A DNA stretch of 64,000 bases from Salvia splendens (GCF_004379255.2 NC_056051.1:24359267-24423266); one strand, 5' to 3'; shown: positions 1-10,975, counted from the first letter of the stretch. A program made the numbers and translations. The notes: a model not told the origin generated them from the sequence alone.

Positions 1-585
1 AACGGACAAACGGAGGTAACAAATCGTATCCTGGTGAAAGGGTTAAAAGCTCGGTTAGAACAAGCCAAAGGACAATGGGTAGAAAATCTCCCTCAAGTCC
101 TATGGTCCTACCGAACTACACCCACAACCTCCAACGGTGAAACTCCGTACAGTCTTGTGTACGGCACTGAAGCCGTGATTCCGGTGGAGATCGGCATACC
201 CAGTCCCCGAACTCTAAATTTCTCAGCAGAAATGAATGACGACGGACTGAGAGCCGAGCTAGATCTTGCCGAAGAAAGAAGAGAATTGGCATGCATAAAA
301 GCAGCCAAGTACAAGGAGCAAGTAGCCCGGTATTACAACCAAAGGGTGAAGAAGCTGCAATTTCAAGTGGGAGATCTCGTCTTGAGAAACAACGAAGTAA
401 GCCGAGCAGAAAAGCTGGGCAAGCTCGAACCCACATGGGAAGGTCCGTATCGGGTGTCAGAAGTCCTCGGCAAAGGGTCTTACAAATTGGCTCACATGTC
501 AGGAGAACAGGTACCCCCGAACATGGCACATTTCCAACCTCAAGAAGTTCCATTTGTAAGAGACAGTCCGGTCAGTCAGTCTTGA
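1..585 (+). CDS. Ty3/gypsy polyprotein, C-terminal integrase fragment (5' end outside window)
   Basis: The reading frame is open from base 1 and stops with TGA at 583-585. It begins with NGQTEVTNR, the block that carries the third acidic residue of the integrase DDE triad. Next comes the conserved stretch LWSYRTTPTTSNGETPYSLV and then YGTEAVIPVEI. The C-terminal GPY-type module follows (KLEPTWEGPYRV, then GSYKL). No chromodomain follows, so a non-chromoviral lineage (Tat/Ogre/Retand-like) is inferred. Protease, reverse transcriptase, RNase H and the first two integrase catalytic residues would lie left of the window. The visible part has no internal stop, so the source element need not be old, but completeness cannot be judged here. 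Confidence 0.9.
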   Translation, partial: NGQTEVTNRILVKGLKARLEQAKGQWVENLPQVLWSYRTTPTTSNGETPYSLVYGTEAVIPVEIGIPSPRTLNFSAEMNDDGLRAELDLAEERRELACIKAAKYKEQVARYYNQRVKKLQFQVGDLVLRNNEVSRAEKLGKLEPTWEGPYRVSEVLGKGSYKLAHMSGEQVPPNMAHFQPQEVPFVRDSPVSQS

Positions 586-751
586 GTCCTGTTCGGTCAA
601 TGTGCTTTCTTTGGTTTGCTTGGTCTTTGTTTGTCTCTGTGCGTTTTGTCTGTGTGTTTTGTCTGTCTCTGTGCGTGTCGTCTCTTACAAATGTTACTGA
701 GATATCTTGTTTTTCGAAGGCTGATCCCCTTCTTAGAACATATACAAGCCA

Positions 752-1104
752 ACGATTGTGAGTCAAAGCTTCTAAAGAGGATACAAGACCACAATTCAGC
801 TTAAACAAGCAGTTCGTCTGAAACGAACTGCAATAAGCCAACGATTGTGAAGTCAAAGCTTCTAAAGAGGATACAAGACCACAATTCAGCTTAAACAAGC
901 AGTTCGTCTGAAACGAACTGCAATAAGCCAACGATTGTGAAGTCAAAGCTTCTAAAGAGGATACAAGACCACAATTCAGCTTAAACAAGCAGTTCGTCTG
1001 AAACGAACTGCAATAAGCCAACGATTGTGAAGTCCAAGCTTCTAAAGAGGATACAAGACCACAATTCAGCTTAAGAATCAAGCACTTCGTCTGAAACGAA
1101 CTGC
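752..1104 (+). repeat. 90-bp tandem repeat, about 4 copies, in gypsy spacer
   Basis: The anchor ACGATTGTGA recurs at 752, 841, 931 and 1021, giving a 90-bp period (first interval 89 because one A is missing). Each unit also contains a palindromic stretch CAGTTCGTCTGAAACGAACTG-like (about 20 bp). Copies are nearly identical, indicating recent amplification. Open frames seen across it on the minus strand are products of the repeat and are not genes. Confidence 0.9.
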
Positions 1105-1107
1105 AAC

Positions 1108-1275
1108 AAAAGTCCGATTCACGCGATAAAACTTGCCTGAATTAGGACAAGGGAAAGTCCGATCCACGCGATAAAACTCGCCGAATTAGGACAAGGGAAA
1201 GTCCGATCCCCAAATTAGGACAACGGAAAGTCCGATCCGAGCGATAAAACTCGCCAAATTAGGACACAAACCAAG
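1108..1275 (+). repeat. Second tandem repeat array (about 46-bp unit, degenerate)
   Basis: Imperfect units containing AAAGTCCGATCC, GCGATAAAACTCGCC and AATTAGGACAAGG recur four times; one unit is internally deleted. The array lies between the 90-bp array and the polypurine tract of the gypsy element. Confidence 0.75.
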
Positions 1276-1401
1276 TCCGGTCAAAGAAGAGTTTACTTCA
1301 TAAGACCGAGGACAAACATCAACTTACCCCGTACCTTTATCCAGAATGCCGAAGTGACTCGCTTCGCCGAAGTGATTCACTTCGTTTTTCGGGGGGGGTA
1401 G

Positions 1402-1995
1402 TGATGGAGTACGGACTAAACAAGCCCAACAGCAGTGACGGCCCATCAGCCCAAAGCCCAAGGAAGAGTATCAGTTCGGCATTACCAAAGAGTTCGGCCC
1501 CAGCCTACAGCTCGGTAAAAGCCGACCAGTCAAGTTCTACTCTCAGATCGGCTAAATCTGCTCGGCAATAGTTCAGCAGTTCGGTCTCAGTATTCGACCG
1601 AACTGGAAGATAGTCAACTCATGCAGGATCACATGCAGGATAGTGGACCAAGTACAGAGATAGTGGACTCATGCAGGATCTCATGCAAGATAGTGGACCC
1701 ATGCAGGATCTCCATGACCTCCACGACATCCACAACCATCATTAGTGGTGATGCAAGCCACGATCTTAGTTCAATGTATAAATAGAACTTAGATCAGATA
1801 GAAAATGGTTAAGTTCTAAGAAGCTCTCTAGAGATAAAATATCAAATAGCAAGTCTGTATTGTAAGCTGTAGAAAACAGATCAAGCAATACAACTCTGCC
1901 CTCTTTTCTTCCCGTGGACGTAGATTTACCTCAGTAAATCGAACCACGTAAATCTCTGTGTCGTGATCTGTATTTTCCTGCATTCATCACCATCA
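1402..1995 (+). repeat. 3' LTR of the Ty3/gypsy element
   Basis: The boundaries are set by 6-bp inverted ends (TGATGG ... CCATCA), with a polypurine tract just upstream. A TATA box (TATAAATAG) lies at 1777-1785. Short direct repeats with the core ATGCAGGATC or ATAGTGGAC occur at about 1620-1715 in the U3 part. Near the 3' end (1912-1955) is a nested inverted repeat, outer stem CGTGG/CCACG, inner stem GATTTAC/GTAAATC. The same module recurs in the copia LTRs at 42.4 and 47.0 kb. Confidence 0.85.
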
Positions 1996-2015
1996 AAAAT
2001 TCGCCAAACCATCAC

Positions 2016-2315
2016 CCATTTTACGATTTTGGTCATTTACTTTATCTTTTGATTTTTTGCATCCTGAACATTTCAACTCGGATCACAATTGGTCCCACAC
2101 TAACAATTCCGTCAATTTTTAAACGGTTTTAACCCGATTTTGACCGATTTTTAAACGGTTTTAACCCGAATGAGACTGTTAAAACCATCAAAATCGAGTT
2201 AAAACCGTTTAAAATTTGATGGAATTGTTAGTGTAGGACCAATTGTGATCCGAGTTGAAATGTTCAGGATGCAAAAATTCAAAAGATAAAGTAAATGACC
2301 AAAATCGTAAAATGG
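2016..2315. mobile_element. 300-bp foldback element with long terminal inverted repeats
   Basis: The left arm starts CCATTTTACGATTTTGG and the right arm ends with its reverse complement. The arms match for more than 100 bp with few differences, meeting in a short centre rich in the motif AAACGGTTTTAACCCG. It has no coding capacity. It starts only about 20 bp after the gypsy LTR end. No convincing target duplication was found, so the class (MULE-type or other foldback MITE) is undecided. Confidence 0.7.
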
Positions 2316-3012
2316 ACATATGTTCAGATCAGTTTTAACCTTTACTCTTTCATATTGGGATTTTTTTTATTGTTTCTTTAGAGTGTTTTTTCTCTGATGG
2401 AAACAAATTTATATACTTTCACATCTTTTCACTTGTTTTACGAGAAAAGGTTTTACAATGGAAAAAAAATCAAACTATTCATCCAATTTGTGATGATATT
2501 ATCATGGGGGTAATAATTTATTAGTATATTTTTCATTACAGAGAAGACGAGACAAAGGAAAAAGAACCACGAAAATATGATAAGTTTTCCCATCTTTTTT
2601 TTACCATTTTTATTCTCTATGGTAAACGCGATAGTTTTCCCATGTTTATAAATAGGTATGATACAAATAGAGCTTGTGAACGTTACAGTATAATATACTT
2701 ATTAAATGAAAAAGTCATACACTTGATTCTTAATACTTTCACTCTAATTTTAATTTAAGCGATTACTTATCCACGACCACGGTACCCATTGTTTAGTTCA
2801 AATATATGTTTACTAATCAATTACAAATAGGAATTGGTTGGTAGTTTAATTAGTAGGTCTTTGTTTGGTATTTAATTAAATTAGAGTTCACGATAGTATT
2901 ACTTAGTTGTAATCTCTAAAGTGAATGTTTACATTTCATCATTGATAACTCTAATTCTTCAAAGTGAACAAGGGATTAACGTATACTCCACAATTTTGAT
3001 CTATGCATAATA

Positions 3013-3223
3013 CTCCCTCCCTCCGTGCCACTCTAAGTGGATCTTTGTTTTTCGGCACGAGATTTTATGTTGTTTTGTGAATTCAATAGAGATATGATAA
3101 AGTAAAAGTGAGAAAAAATAGATAGAGTAATATTTTTATTTTAAGAAATGTGTCAATTAAGGTGAGACATTTCAAAAAAGAAAATATGACACTTAAAATG
3201 GGACGGGACGGGACGGGAGAGAG
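3013..3223. mobile_element. Stowaway-like MITE
   Basis: Ends are CTCCCTCCCTCCGT and the inverse GGGACGGGAGAGAG, flanked by TA on both sides. The short length (211 bp), AT-rich centre and lack of coding fit Stowaway (Tc1/mariner-derived) MITEs. A GGGAC pentamer is repeated three times near the right end. Confidence 0.7.
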
Positions 3224-4542
3224 TAATATTTTAAAGTAAATGCTCCCTAATTAACTATTTTTAGGTTTGTCATATGTAGCTGGTAGCTAGTATTTCATTA
3301 TTAATTATGATGTTTTGTGACCTGATATTTTGGCTCATGATTATTAATTAACCATGAAAAAATATGTCAAAGTTCATGTCTATTGGCTTAGACTTTTGTA
3401 TCCATAGTTAACAGAAAAGTTTGTTGAAAATTTATTACATTGACCAATCTGTTCTAGAATGAAGAATCAGTAGACGGTGGATAGTAGTATAATCTATATC
3501 TAAAATTAACTCTATGTTTCAAGCTTTGATGCGATGTGAACTTGACTTTGGGTCATTATGTTCGTGACTTTTAATTATCAATAATTCATGTTACGTACAA
3601 AAAAAATCAATAAATAAGCCAGACTAATAGACTATTATATATAGGTAAAAATAAATTTAACCAATTTCGAACTTAATGTATTGAAATTTTAATTAGTGCA
3701 TTATTGGTTGCTTATTTGGCCATCTATTACAAATTACAAGCCGAAACACGAACTTAGTGAAATCAATTACTAGTATCATATTATACTGCTTGTAACAACT
3801 TAATTTCTTGAAACCTAGTTACTGATTCACTTTAGTTTATTTTGACCTAATTTTTTATGTTTATTGTTCGAGTGTTTCAGAAGTTCGGTAAGAAATTAAT
3901 GATTTTCAATACTGTTAATCAGTAGTATTAAATTCCACACATGAAAAAAGTACTCATAGTAAACAGACGCAACTTTGAAAGCAGGTGCAGATGAAGTAAA
4001 TTGTGATATTGTAGTCAAAATTAGTGACGTTTCCCTTATTAATTTTCTTATGCAAAAATCAGCCCTCAACAACTTTGTTCAGGCAATTGTGGAAATGACA
4101 ATTCTAGAAATGGCAATAAATGTTTCCGAATTCTTGTTGAGCCAAAACCACTTTATAATTTCAATTTACACCAAATTTTCAATTCTGCACTACTGATTGA
4201 ACTGTTTAGCATTTTTAGTCATGTGAACTAATCGAGCCAAGTCTACACTATACATGTGTGGCAACAATGCAAAGCAGCACTTTTAATTTAGATAGCCAAG
4301 ATTGAAATTTTTCCACCAATTTTGTTTTTCAAAATGTATAGCTAAATTTGACTTAAATAAAATCAATAAGCTACATTAATTTAGTCACATCTATTTCAAC
4401 CCCAAAACTAAAAAAAAAACGTTTTCATCCATTTCAACCCCAAAACTACAAAAAACATTTTCCATTCCTTCCAAATAAAAACTAAATTTTCATTGATCCC
4501 GATTTGCAAAACTGGGTACGTACATACACACATGTGCATGCA

Positions 4543-4550
4543 TATAAATA
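4543..4550 (+). promoter_or_regulatory. Probable TATA box of the WSD1-family gene
   Basis: TATAAATA lies 72 bp upstream of the start codon at 4622. A short A/C-rich leader follows with no intervening ATG other than those just after the TATA box (ATGCATGG). Position and sequence are typical for a plant core promoter; no expression evidence is available. Confidence 0.6.
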
Positions 4551-4621
4551 TGCATGGACACTCTCAGTAGATAGAGCACTTCCATCTCAACTCTCAAACA
4601 CTATCCAAAAATTTTAAAAAA

Positions 4622-7231
4622 ATGTGGAAGGAAGGAGATGAAGAGCCAGCCAGCCCAAGTGCTCGATTAATGCAATCACCAAAATTCAACCTCTGCATAA
4701 TTTCATTGATGGGTTACAACACCAAAATCGACACCAAATTATACAAGAAATGCGTCGAGCAAACTCTCCTCAAGCACCCCCGCTTCTCCAGCATCCTCGT
4801 AATCAACTCTCTCGATTTCTCGTATTTTATTTCATCAGTACACGCACATTTCAACTAACTTTCTCGTAGGCAATGGCGGAACTACATCGAATTAATAAAC
4901 ACTACAAAAAACAACAATGGAAACTACAGCCGTTGATAATTTACTTGTCGGTTTTTAGTAGCTAGATTATGGACATTCCGTCGGTAACTCCATCAGTAAC
5001 ACTGTTTTCCGTCAGTAATTAACGAGGGATTGCCCTGCCCACCATCAGAATCCAATATTTTTTTAGTGAAGGGACTTATATGCCCCTACTCAATTAAAAA
5101 ATTATTTTTTCATTTACATAATATCATCAAATTTTTGGCATTTTGTGATCGTTGTGCAAAAGCCTCTATTATCACAATAAAATACTAACAAAACAAATTT
5201 CTGCGTCCACCCCTGCATAGGTCTCAAACGGCGGGAACTGCAGTTGGAGGCGCACGAGCGTAGACGTGGACAACCACGTCTACGAAGTGGATTTGGACGT
5301 GGAGTCCGAGTCCGTCGACAGCTACGCGTCGGATCTGTCGAAGATTCCGATGGATCAGACGAAGCCGCTGTGGGAGATCCACATTCTGAACGTGGAAACC
5401 CCCGACGCGGCGGCCACGGCCTTGTTCAAGATCCACCACTCGGTGGGGGACGGCGTGTCGATGATGGCGCTCTGCCACGCCTGCTCTAGAAGCCTCTCGA
5501 ACCCCGACGCTCTGCCGGCGTTTCCGTCGCCGAAGAAACGGAAAGCCGAAACGAAACGGTGTCGTTTGATGGGATTGCTTGTCTTTGTGTGGAGAGTGTT
5601 TGTGGTTTTGTTCAACACGGTGATTGATATCGCTATGTTTGTTGCTACCATGGTCTTTCTAGAAGATTCTAGAACTCCCGTTAAATCTACCGGAGGAGAA
5701 GAACGGCAGTCACGGACGCGGTTCGTTCATCGGGTTGTGAGTCTTGACGACGTTAAGCTCGTCAAGACGGCGTTGAATGCGGTGAATATAGATTCATATT
5801 TCTGTTTTTTTTATGATAATTGAATTTTTGTTGGATATTTTGACTTTATTTATTGGAATTTTTTTCAAAGAGTATTAATGATGTTATGCTCGGAGTGACT
5901 GAGGCCGGCCTTAGTCGTTACCTTAATCAAAGATATGGTACAATTTATTCTTTTAATTAATTTATTTATTTTACAGAATATAATTAAAATATTGATTTTG
6001 ATTATTTTTGTATTAATTTATTTACACACATGCAGAGAAAGGTAACGAGAATGGCTTAGAAATCATCAAGAATGCCACGAATTCGTTACCTAGAAATCTA
6101 CGTTTGAGATCAGCCGTTGTCTTTAATCTTAGACAATCTCCAACAATTGAGGTAATTAATTAGCACAAATTATAGCAATAACTATTGATGAATAATTCAA
6201 ATTTTGATTGCAGGATTTGGCAGAGATGATGGAGAAGGAAGAGTTGAATGGAATGTGGGGAAATTTCATAGGCATAGTTCTTCTCCCCTTCACCATTAAA
6301 ATGGAAGATGATCCATTGGCATATATTCGTAGAGCAAAAGCCACCATGGATCGAAAGAAACGATCACTGGGTCACAAACTAGCCTTCGTGGTCATGAAAC
6401 TAACCATGTTTTTATTCGGAATTAAGGTATCAACCACTTCTTCATTTATACGCGAAAGAGAGACTGACATATCTAATATGTGAATGACTGATCAAATGAA
6501 TCAATTGGTAACAGGAGAAGTAATTCACCACTTATTTAAGTTGTTTTCTTCTTATTTCACATTTTCAATCTCAGACAACTCGCAATGAGTATCCAAAGAG
6601 TTTGTACATAAAATAATTATGTAATGAAACTCAAAGATGTCCTCGTCCACAACCAATAATCTTGTTTTTTTTTTTCTATTTTAGGTAGTCCACAAAAAAG
6701 TACTAATATCTTTTTGTTTTTGAGAAATTTCTCTTTACGGCTTCAGTCTCGGTCAACAATACTTCTAACCGTTTTTTCTCTTTATCTCTCACATTGTACC
6801 ACTTTCGCATGTCTGTGTCGTCCACAATAAAGGCCGCAGCTTGTATGACAAGGTCTATTTTCAAGAACACAACTTTAACATTCTCAAATGTGATGGGACC
6901 AAAAGAGGAGGTCAATTTATTTGGACATCATTTAAGCTACATTGCACCTTCTGTCCACGGCTTCCCTCAAGTAAGTCCAATTAAGACAACTTTATAGATT
7001 TAATTTCAAGAATAAATCTTGTTTCATAAATAACTAATCGATATTACTTTGTATAATGTGTTGCAGTCACTCGTGGTCCATCACCAAAGTTATGGGCAGA
7101 AGCTTATAATATCGATCGGTGCAGATGAAAAGTTGGTCCCTAATCCTCATCAACTCTGCGATGACGTGATGAAGTCTCTACAAATGATCAAAGTTGCTGC
7201 AACTAAATTGGAGTTTTCGGAGACATGTTAA
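4622..7231 (+). CDS. Wax ester synthase/diacylglycerol O-acyltransferase, WSD1 family
   Basis: Family role: bifunctional WS/DGAT acyltransferases of the ER that join acyl-CoA to fatty alcohols or diacylglycerol, making wax esters or neutral lipid. Seven exons: 4622-4798, 5221-5781, 5871-5937, 6036-6151, 6214-6426, 6833-6970, 7067-7231. All junctions keep frame, giving 478 aa, normal for plant WSD proteins. Exon 1 has the family start (PSARL, then KHPRFSSIL). The catalytic HHxxxDG motif reads HHSVGDG at residues 131-137. A hydrophobic segment at about 175-206 is the probable membrane anchor. The C-terminal WS/DGAT domain has LTFSNVMGP and PDPHQLCDD-like NPHQLCDD. No stops or frameshifts occur, so it appears intact. 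Intron 1 carries a small CACTA-like insertion. Which WSD paralogue it is cannot be told. Confidence 0.88.
4900..5068. mobile_element. Small CACTA-like element in WSD intron 1
   Basis: It starts CACTACAAAAAAC and ends ATTTTTTTAGTG, which is CACTA...TAGTG type. Between them, subterminal motifs TCCGTCGGTAAC, CCATCAGTAAC and CCGTCAGTAAT repeat, as is usual for CACTA transposons. Length is 169 bp with no coding capacity. The 3-bp flanks (AAA/AAG) are only a partial match, so target duplication is not proven. Confidence 0.5.
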
Positions 7232-7993
7232 TTAAGTTCTTCTCCAAATTAAATGTATGTTTCGAGATTTAGTAGACTTTCATTGTATCGGAGACTTGTT
7301 ATTTTGCTTTCTAACTAGCTAATATAAGCAATAATCGACTAAGAAATATTTTGCATAATAAAAAAGTAACTAAGTCACCACATTCTGCACAGAGACGATT
7401 ATCTACCCAATTGATAAATTTTCATATGTCAATAAGTTAGCTAACTATCAATCACTATTAATACTATCGGTTATTTGGACATGCTATAACATAGCTACCA
7501 TAGCAAGGTTATAAAATATGTAGATTAATATGTATTTAGACAAAAAAAGTAAGTAGTCTATTTATTAAAATTTATAATATTGCTTAATCTTTATTAGTAA
7601 TTTGCATGATTACTGACTAAAATCTTCTAATCCACCGACAGTTTGATACACTAATTTTGTGAAATAATGATAATACATGATCAAGATAAGAGTTCATTTG
7701 CACGTGAATAAAACGGTGACACGAAATAGGGTAAGTGCATGAATATGTATAGTAATTAGTGAATGCATTTAATTAAGATGGAACAGCTCAACGTACAATT
7801 TCATTAATTAGTTCATTGTCTGTCGCTATATTAAGTCGTTCAATTTTATGTTACAATTACTTTATGTAGTGCTATCATTTTTAGTTATATATATTTTTTT
7901 TTTTTGGTCCTTTAATTTTCAATTTGTATGCTTTATTTAAATTTTGAACTTGTCAATATATACTGGTTTATCATACCTGATTGCTAATTATTA

Positions 7994-8215
7994 CTCCCTC
8001 CGTCCTTGAAAATTTGTCACATTTTATTTTCTGCACTCGTTTTAGAAAATTGATAATAAATAGTTAAATGGGAGATAGGGTAAAGTAAGAAAGAGAATAA
8101 TGTAGAGAAGACTCTCATTTATGTTATTCTCTCTTACTTCACCCCTTTCCAATTATCATTTTTCTAAAACGAGTGTAGAAAATGAAATGTGACAAAATTT
8201 CAGAGACGGATGGAG
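7994..8215. mobile_element. Stowaway-like MITE (222 bp)
   Basis: The left end CTCCCTCCGTCCTTG and the right end AGACGGATGGAG are inverted, flanked by TA on each side. The subterminal halves pair for about 60 bp (GTCACATTTTATTTTCTGCA with its inverse, then the CTCGTTTTAGAAAATTG stretch). Confidence 0.8.
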
Positions 8216-8329
8216 TAATATAGGATATACAATTGTGTTTTAGAATTTCAAATTACAGTAAACAAAAATTAAGGGTTGGTAAATTTAAAAGTAGGCTGTA
8301 TAGTTTTTAAAATTTTAGTAATAAATATA

Positions 8330-8625
8330 CTCCCTCAATCCACAAAAATAGTCTCATTGGTGAACGACGCGGGTTTTGATGAGAAATTGATAAAGTAAGT
8401 GGATTGAGAGAAAAAAGTAGATAAAGTAGAAAAGAAAAAAAGAAAAAGTAAGAGAGAGAGAAAGGTGGTTAAAATATGAGAGAGAGTTTCATTTTTTGAA
8501 ATGAAACTATGTTTTGTGGACACTACTTTAACTTCTCTTCTCTTCTCTTCTCATCTCATCTCTCTCTAATTGTGCATTAATTCTTGTGTTATTTCAAATG
8601 TACGTATTTTTGTGGGATGAAGGAG
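8330..8625. mobile_element. Stowaway-like MITE (296 bp)
   Basis: Left end CTCCCTCAATCCACAAAAAT pairs with the right end ATTTTTGTGGGATGAAGGAG; TA flanks both sides (8328-8329, 8626-8627). The centre is GA-rich and then CT-rich (TCTTCTCTTCTC repeats). An open frame across it on the minus strand is low-complexity and not a gene. Confidence 0.75.
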
Positions 8626-9321
8626 TATAAAATGAATAATTTAGTGATGTGGCATGAAAAATTTAAATGGGACATCAATATTTACTTGTGTTTTATAAGT
8701 TGCATTCGTATAATATAGGGAAGAGTTGTATTACAACCATTTTAAAAATATAAACTACATGGAGTTTGGATTTGGCGAGTAAATCAACATATTTAAAATT
8801 TTGAAAATTTTGTCATGAGATTCAAACCCAAAATATGCACTTTTTTTAATAACGTAATGAATTCATTGTAAATCTTCCTAATCTACGAACTAACATAAGT
8901 ATAAATGATAGTATAAGTAATTTTTGTTTTAGCTATCTCATTAGATAGAGAAGAGAGATTGGAGGAGATATGGGCCATGTTATGGGCCGACGTATTCAGG
9001 AGTAATATTATTTTCTTATGGGCTGGGATTTTCTCATAGACTTTTTATGAAATTACTATAAATAACATATGAAATGTTTAAATTCTCTTCATAATATTTT
9101 GTCCATAATACATTTAACTATATTACAAGTTTATAAATGATATAAAATTATAACACCCTCAACATTTTATATGACTTGAATTTTTATTACTACATTAAAG
9201 CAAACGAGGTATATAAGGCTATTAATGACCCTTGAGACTTACATTGTACATCAAAGCAAAATAAAGCAGTCCCTAAGATATTGAACCCAATGTCCTCAAC
9301 CATTATCAAAGTAGCATTAGT

Positions 9322-9846
9322 TTAATGGTAATTGTACGATTTGTATTTCAACTCCAAATTCGGGTTCCACCATTGATGAATCCCATGAGCCTCCTTGAAA
9401 TTCGGTAGAGCGCCGATGTTGATCGTTAGGAACCCCGATGGAAGAAGATGCACTGGCTCTGAATCCATCTTCCCCCGAGAACTCGACACGATGCGTTGGA
9501 TCGAGTGCATCATAGCCATACTCTCAATCTTCCTTGCCCCGATCGCCTCCATCGTTTCCCGATTTTCAAAATATCCAATATATTCCGAGCATATCATGTC
9601 AGACGAGCTGACAAAAAGGTACGGGACCCACGATGAGAGAATAGCAAATGCCTCATCGTCCTGGATCATGGACCCTGTGGCCATCTTGACGGCCACAGCC
9701 AGGCCAGCAGTGAAGACACTGCTGGCCACCCTCAACCTTCGCTTCACCTTCTCGCTCTTGATCAGCTCGATCGGGGGTGAGGGAAAGGGGGGATTGAAGA
9801 GATAGGTCTCGAGATGGGCCGAGTAGCTCTTCTCGCTCTTGAGTTT
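9322..9846 (-). pseudogene. 3' fragment of an At4g10955-like class-3 lipase/alpha-beta hydrolase gene
   Basis: Read on the minus strand, the frame runs from ETYLFNPPFPSPPIELI through KVKRRLRVASSVFTAGLA, then SSWVPYLFVSSSDMIC, and ends NFKEAHGIHQWWNPNLELK before a TAA stop at 9324-9322. These blocks match, from memory of the family, the C-terminal part of plant At4g10955-type proteins (annotated as GDSL esterase/lipase but of the class-3 lipase fold). The N-terminal half, including the GHSLG nucleophile elbow, was not found in the neighbouring DNA. About 175 codons are open without a stop. The fragment may be a truncated copy or captured piece; a short expressed protein cannot be excluded. Confidence 0.55.
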
Positions 9847-9899
9847 ATTGCTAATCTTGGATTTAGTTTGGTGTTGGCTTTGGATACTTGATAAATATT

Positions 9900-10450
9900 T
9901 CCTTTGATGCTTTGTAGTACATTATATCATTGAATCTTGATTGAGAGTTATGTGTTTCTTTATATCGGAACAAGTAGGTGGGAGTGTTTTTTCGAGTCTC
10001 TCAGGGCCAGAAAATATGCTATTATAAGCTGAATTTGGGGTCAGTTGCCTCTGTAGTGTCCTAATTTCTAAATCTAGACAAGTATAGGGATGATTGCCGA
10101 GTAAATGACAAGTGTTGCTCTATGAAAAAACTGGTTTGACAACATTTTATTGATACTACATGTTTCAGTTTCCATCAAATTCAGCAGACATGATGTTTCA
10201 GCCTTACAACGACGTGAGTTCATTCGTAAAATAACATTGTTGCAAGCATATATCTCCCTTATCGATAAAATTGGTAAATAACATTGTTTAGAAGTTGTCT
10301 GATTTATAGATTAGGACAAAAGTCATGTTTGTTTAGTAATTATCCCAAATATGTACAAGCTTTTCTATTTGGGAGCCTGAATACTGTTATGATATTCTTA
10401 GGACTATAGATAGTATTGTTGAGTGAATATGTTTAACTGCTACTTTGTCT
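9900..10450. other. Intergenic stretch between two gene fragments
   Basis: No coding region, repeat or motif recognised. It separates the lipase fragment on the minus strand from the NudC-like fragment on the plus strand. Confidence 0.5.
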
Positions 10451-10461
10451 CCTAGCAGCTC

Positions 10462-10974
10462 CTAACAAGTTAACCGACCTCGATATGGAAGCAGAGGAGA
10501 GGAAAAGGGAGGAATCAGAGAAGAAGGCTGCGTTGAGGAAGAGGCAAGAAAGAGGCTTTGAAGGTGAAGGAGGCAGGAACTAAACCTGAAGAAGAGATGG
10601 TAAGAGGGAAGAGGGAAGAAGGCTGCCTTCCTAGACAATGAGAAGAGAGCTTCTCATCAATGCTTCTTTTCAAATCAAATGGAGGGAAAGTTGTGCATCT
10701 TTGCTTTATGCTTTCGTTGTGTTTTGATGGACCATTATCCCGTGTGTGTTCTTTTCGCTTCTCTTATTTGACTGTATCCCATTTCGATATTCGCTTTTTC
10801 AGTTCGACCAACGACAGAAATAAAAAAATTAGGCCTTCCAACCAGTGACGAGATGCAGAGGAAGGAGTTCATGGCTAAGGTGATCACATTGAGTTCAATT
10901 TTGTTTCTCAACCCTTTTACTTACTGATAAATCTTGTATTTTTGCAGCACCCAGAAATGGCAAAGACCAACTAA
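10462..10974 (+). pseudogene. Broken fragment of a NudC/BOBBER-like co-chaperone gene
   Basis: At 10462-10600 a charged stretch reads KLTDLDMEAEERKREESEKK, then a one-base shift is needed to continue into ALKVKEAGTKPEEEM. At 10828-10878 KLGLPTSDEMQRKEFMAK follows, then an apparent retained intron (gtgatc...ttgcag), then HPEMAKTN and a TAA stop at about 10974. A lysine/glutamate linker and a TSDEMQ...HPEM tail resemble plant BOBBER (NudC) proteins. The central CS domain is missing. Loss of the core and the frameshift mean it cannot encode a working protein. The retained intron argues for a genomic rather than an mRNA origin. The assignment rests on short matches. Confidence 0.4.
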
Positions 10975-10975
10975 G

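Larger units (their letters stand above)
1..1995 (+). mobile_element. 3' portion of a Ty3/gypsy LTR retrotransposon
   Basis: Order seen: integrase C-terminus, about 800 bp of non-coding spacer packed with tandem repeats, a G-rich polypurine tract (1391-1398), then a 3' LTR. A long repeat-rich spacer between pol and the 3' LTR is known from Tat/Ogre/Retand-type elements. The element extends left of the window, so its 5' LTR and target duplication cannot be tested; the five bases after the LTR are AAAAT. Confidence 0.85.
7232..9321. other. Intergenic stretch, MITEs only
   Basis: AT-rich DNA holding two MITEs (7994-8215 and 8330-8625). No coding region, tRNA or conserved motif was seen in the remainder. 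Confidence 0.6.

Noticed and set aside
116..553. Minus-strand open frame opposite the integrase
   Set aside because: Shadow of the clearly coding plus strand.
572..1081. Minus-strand open frame of 169 codons
   Set aside because: It is a read-through of the 90-bp tandem array and has no family features.
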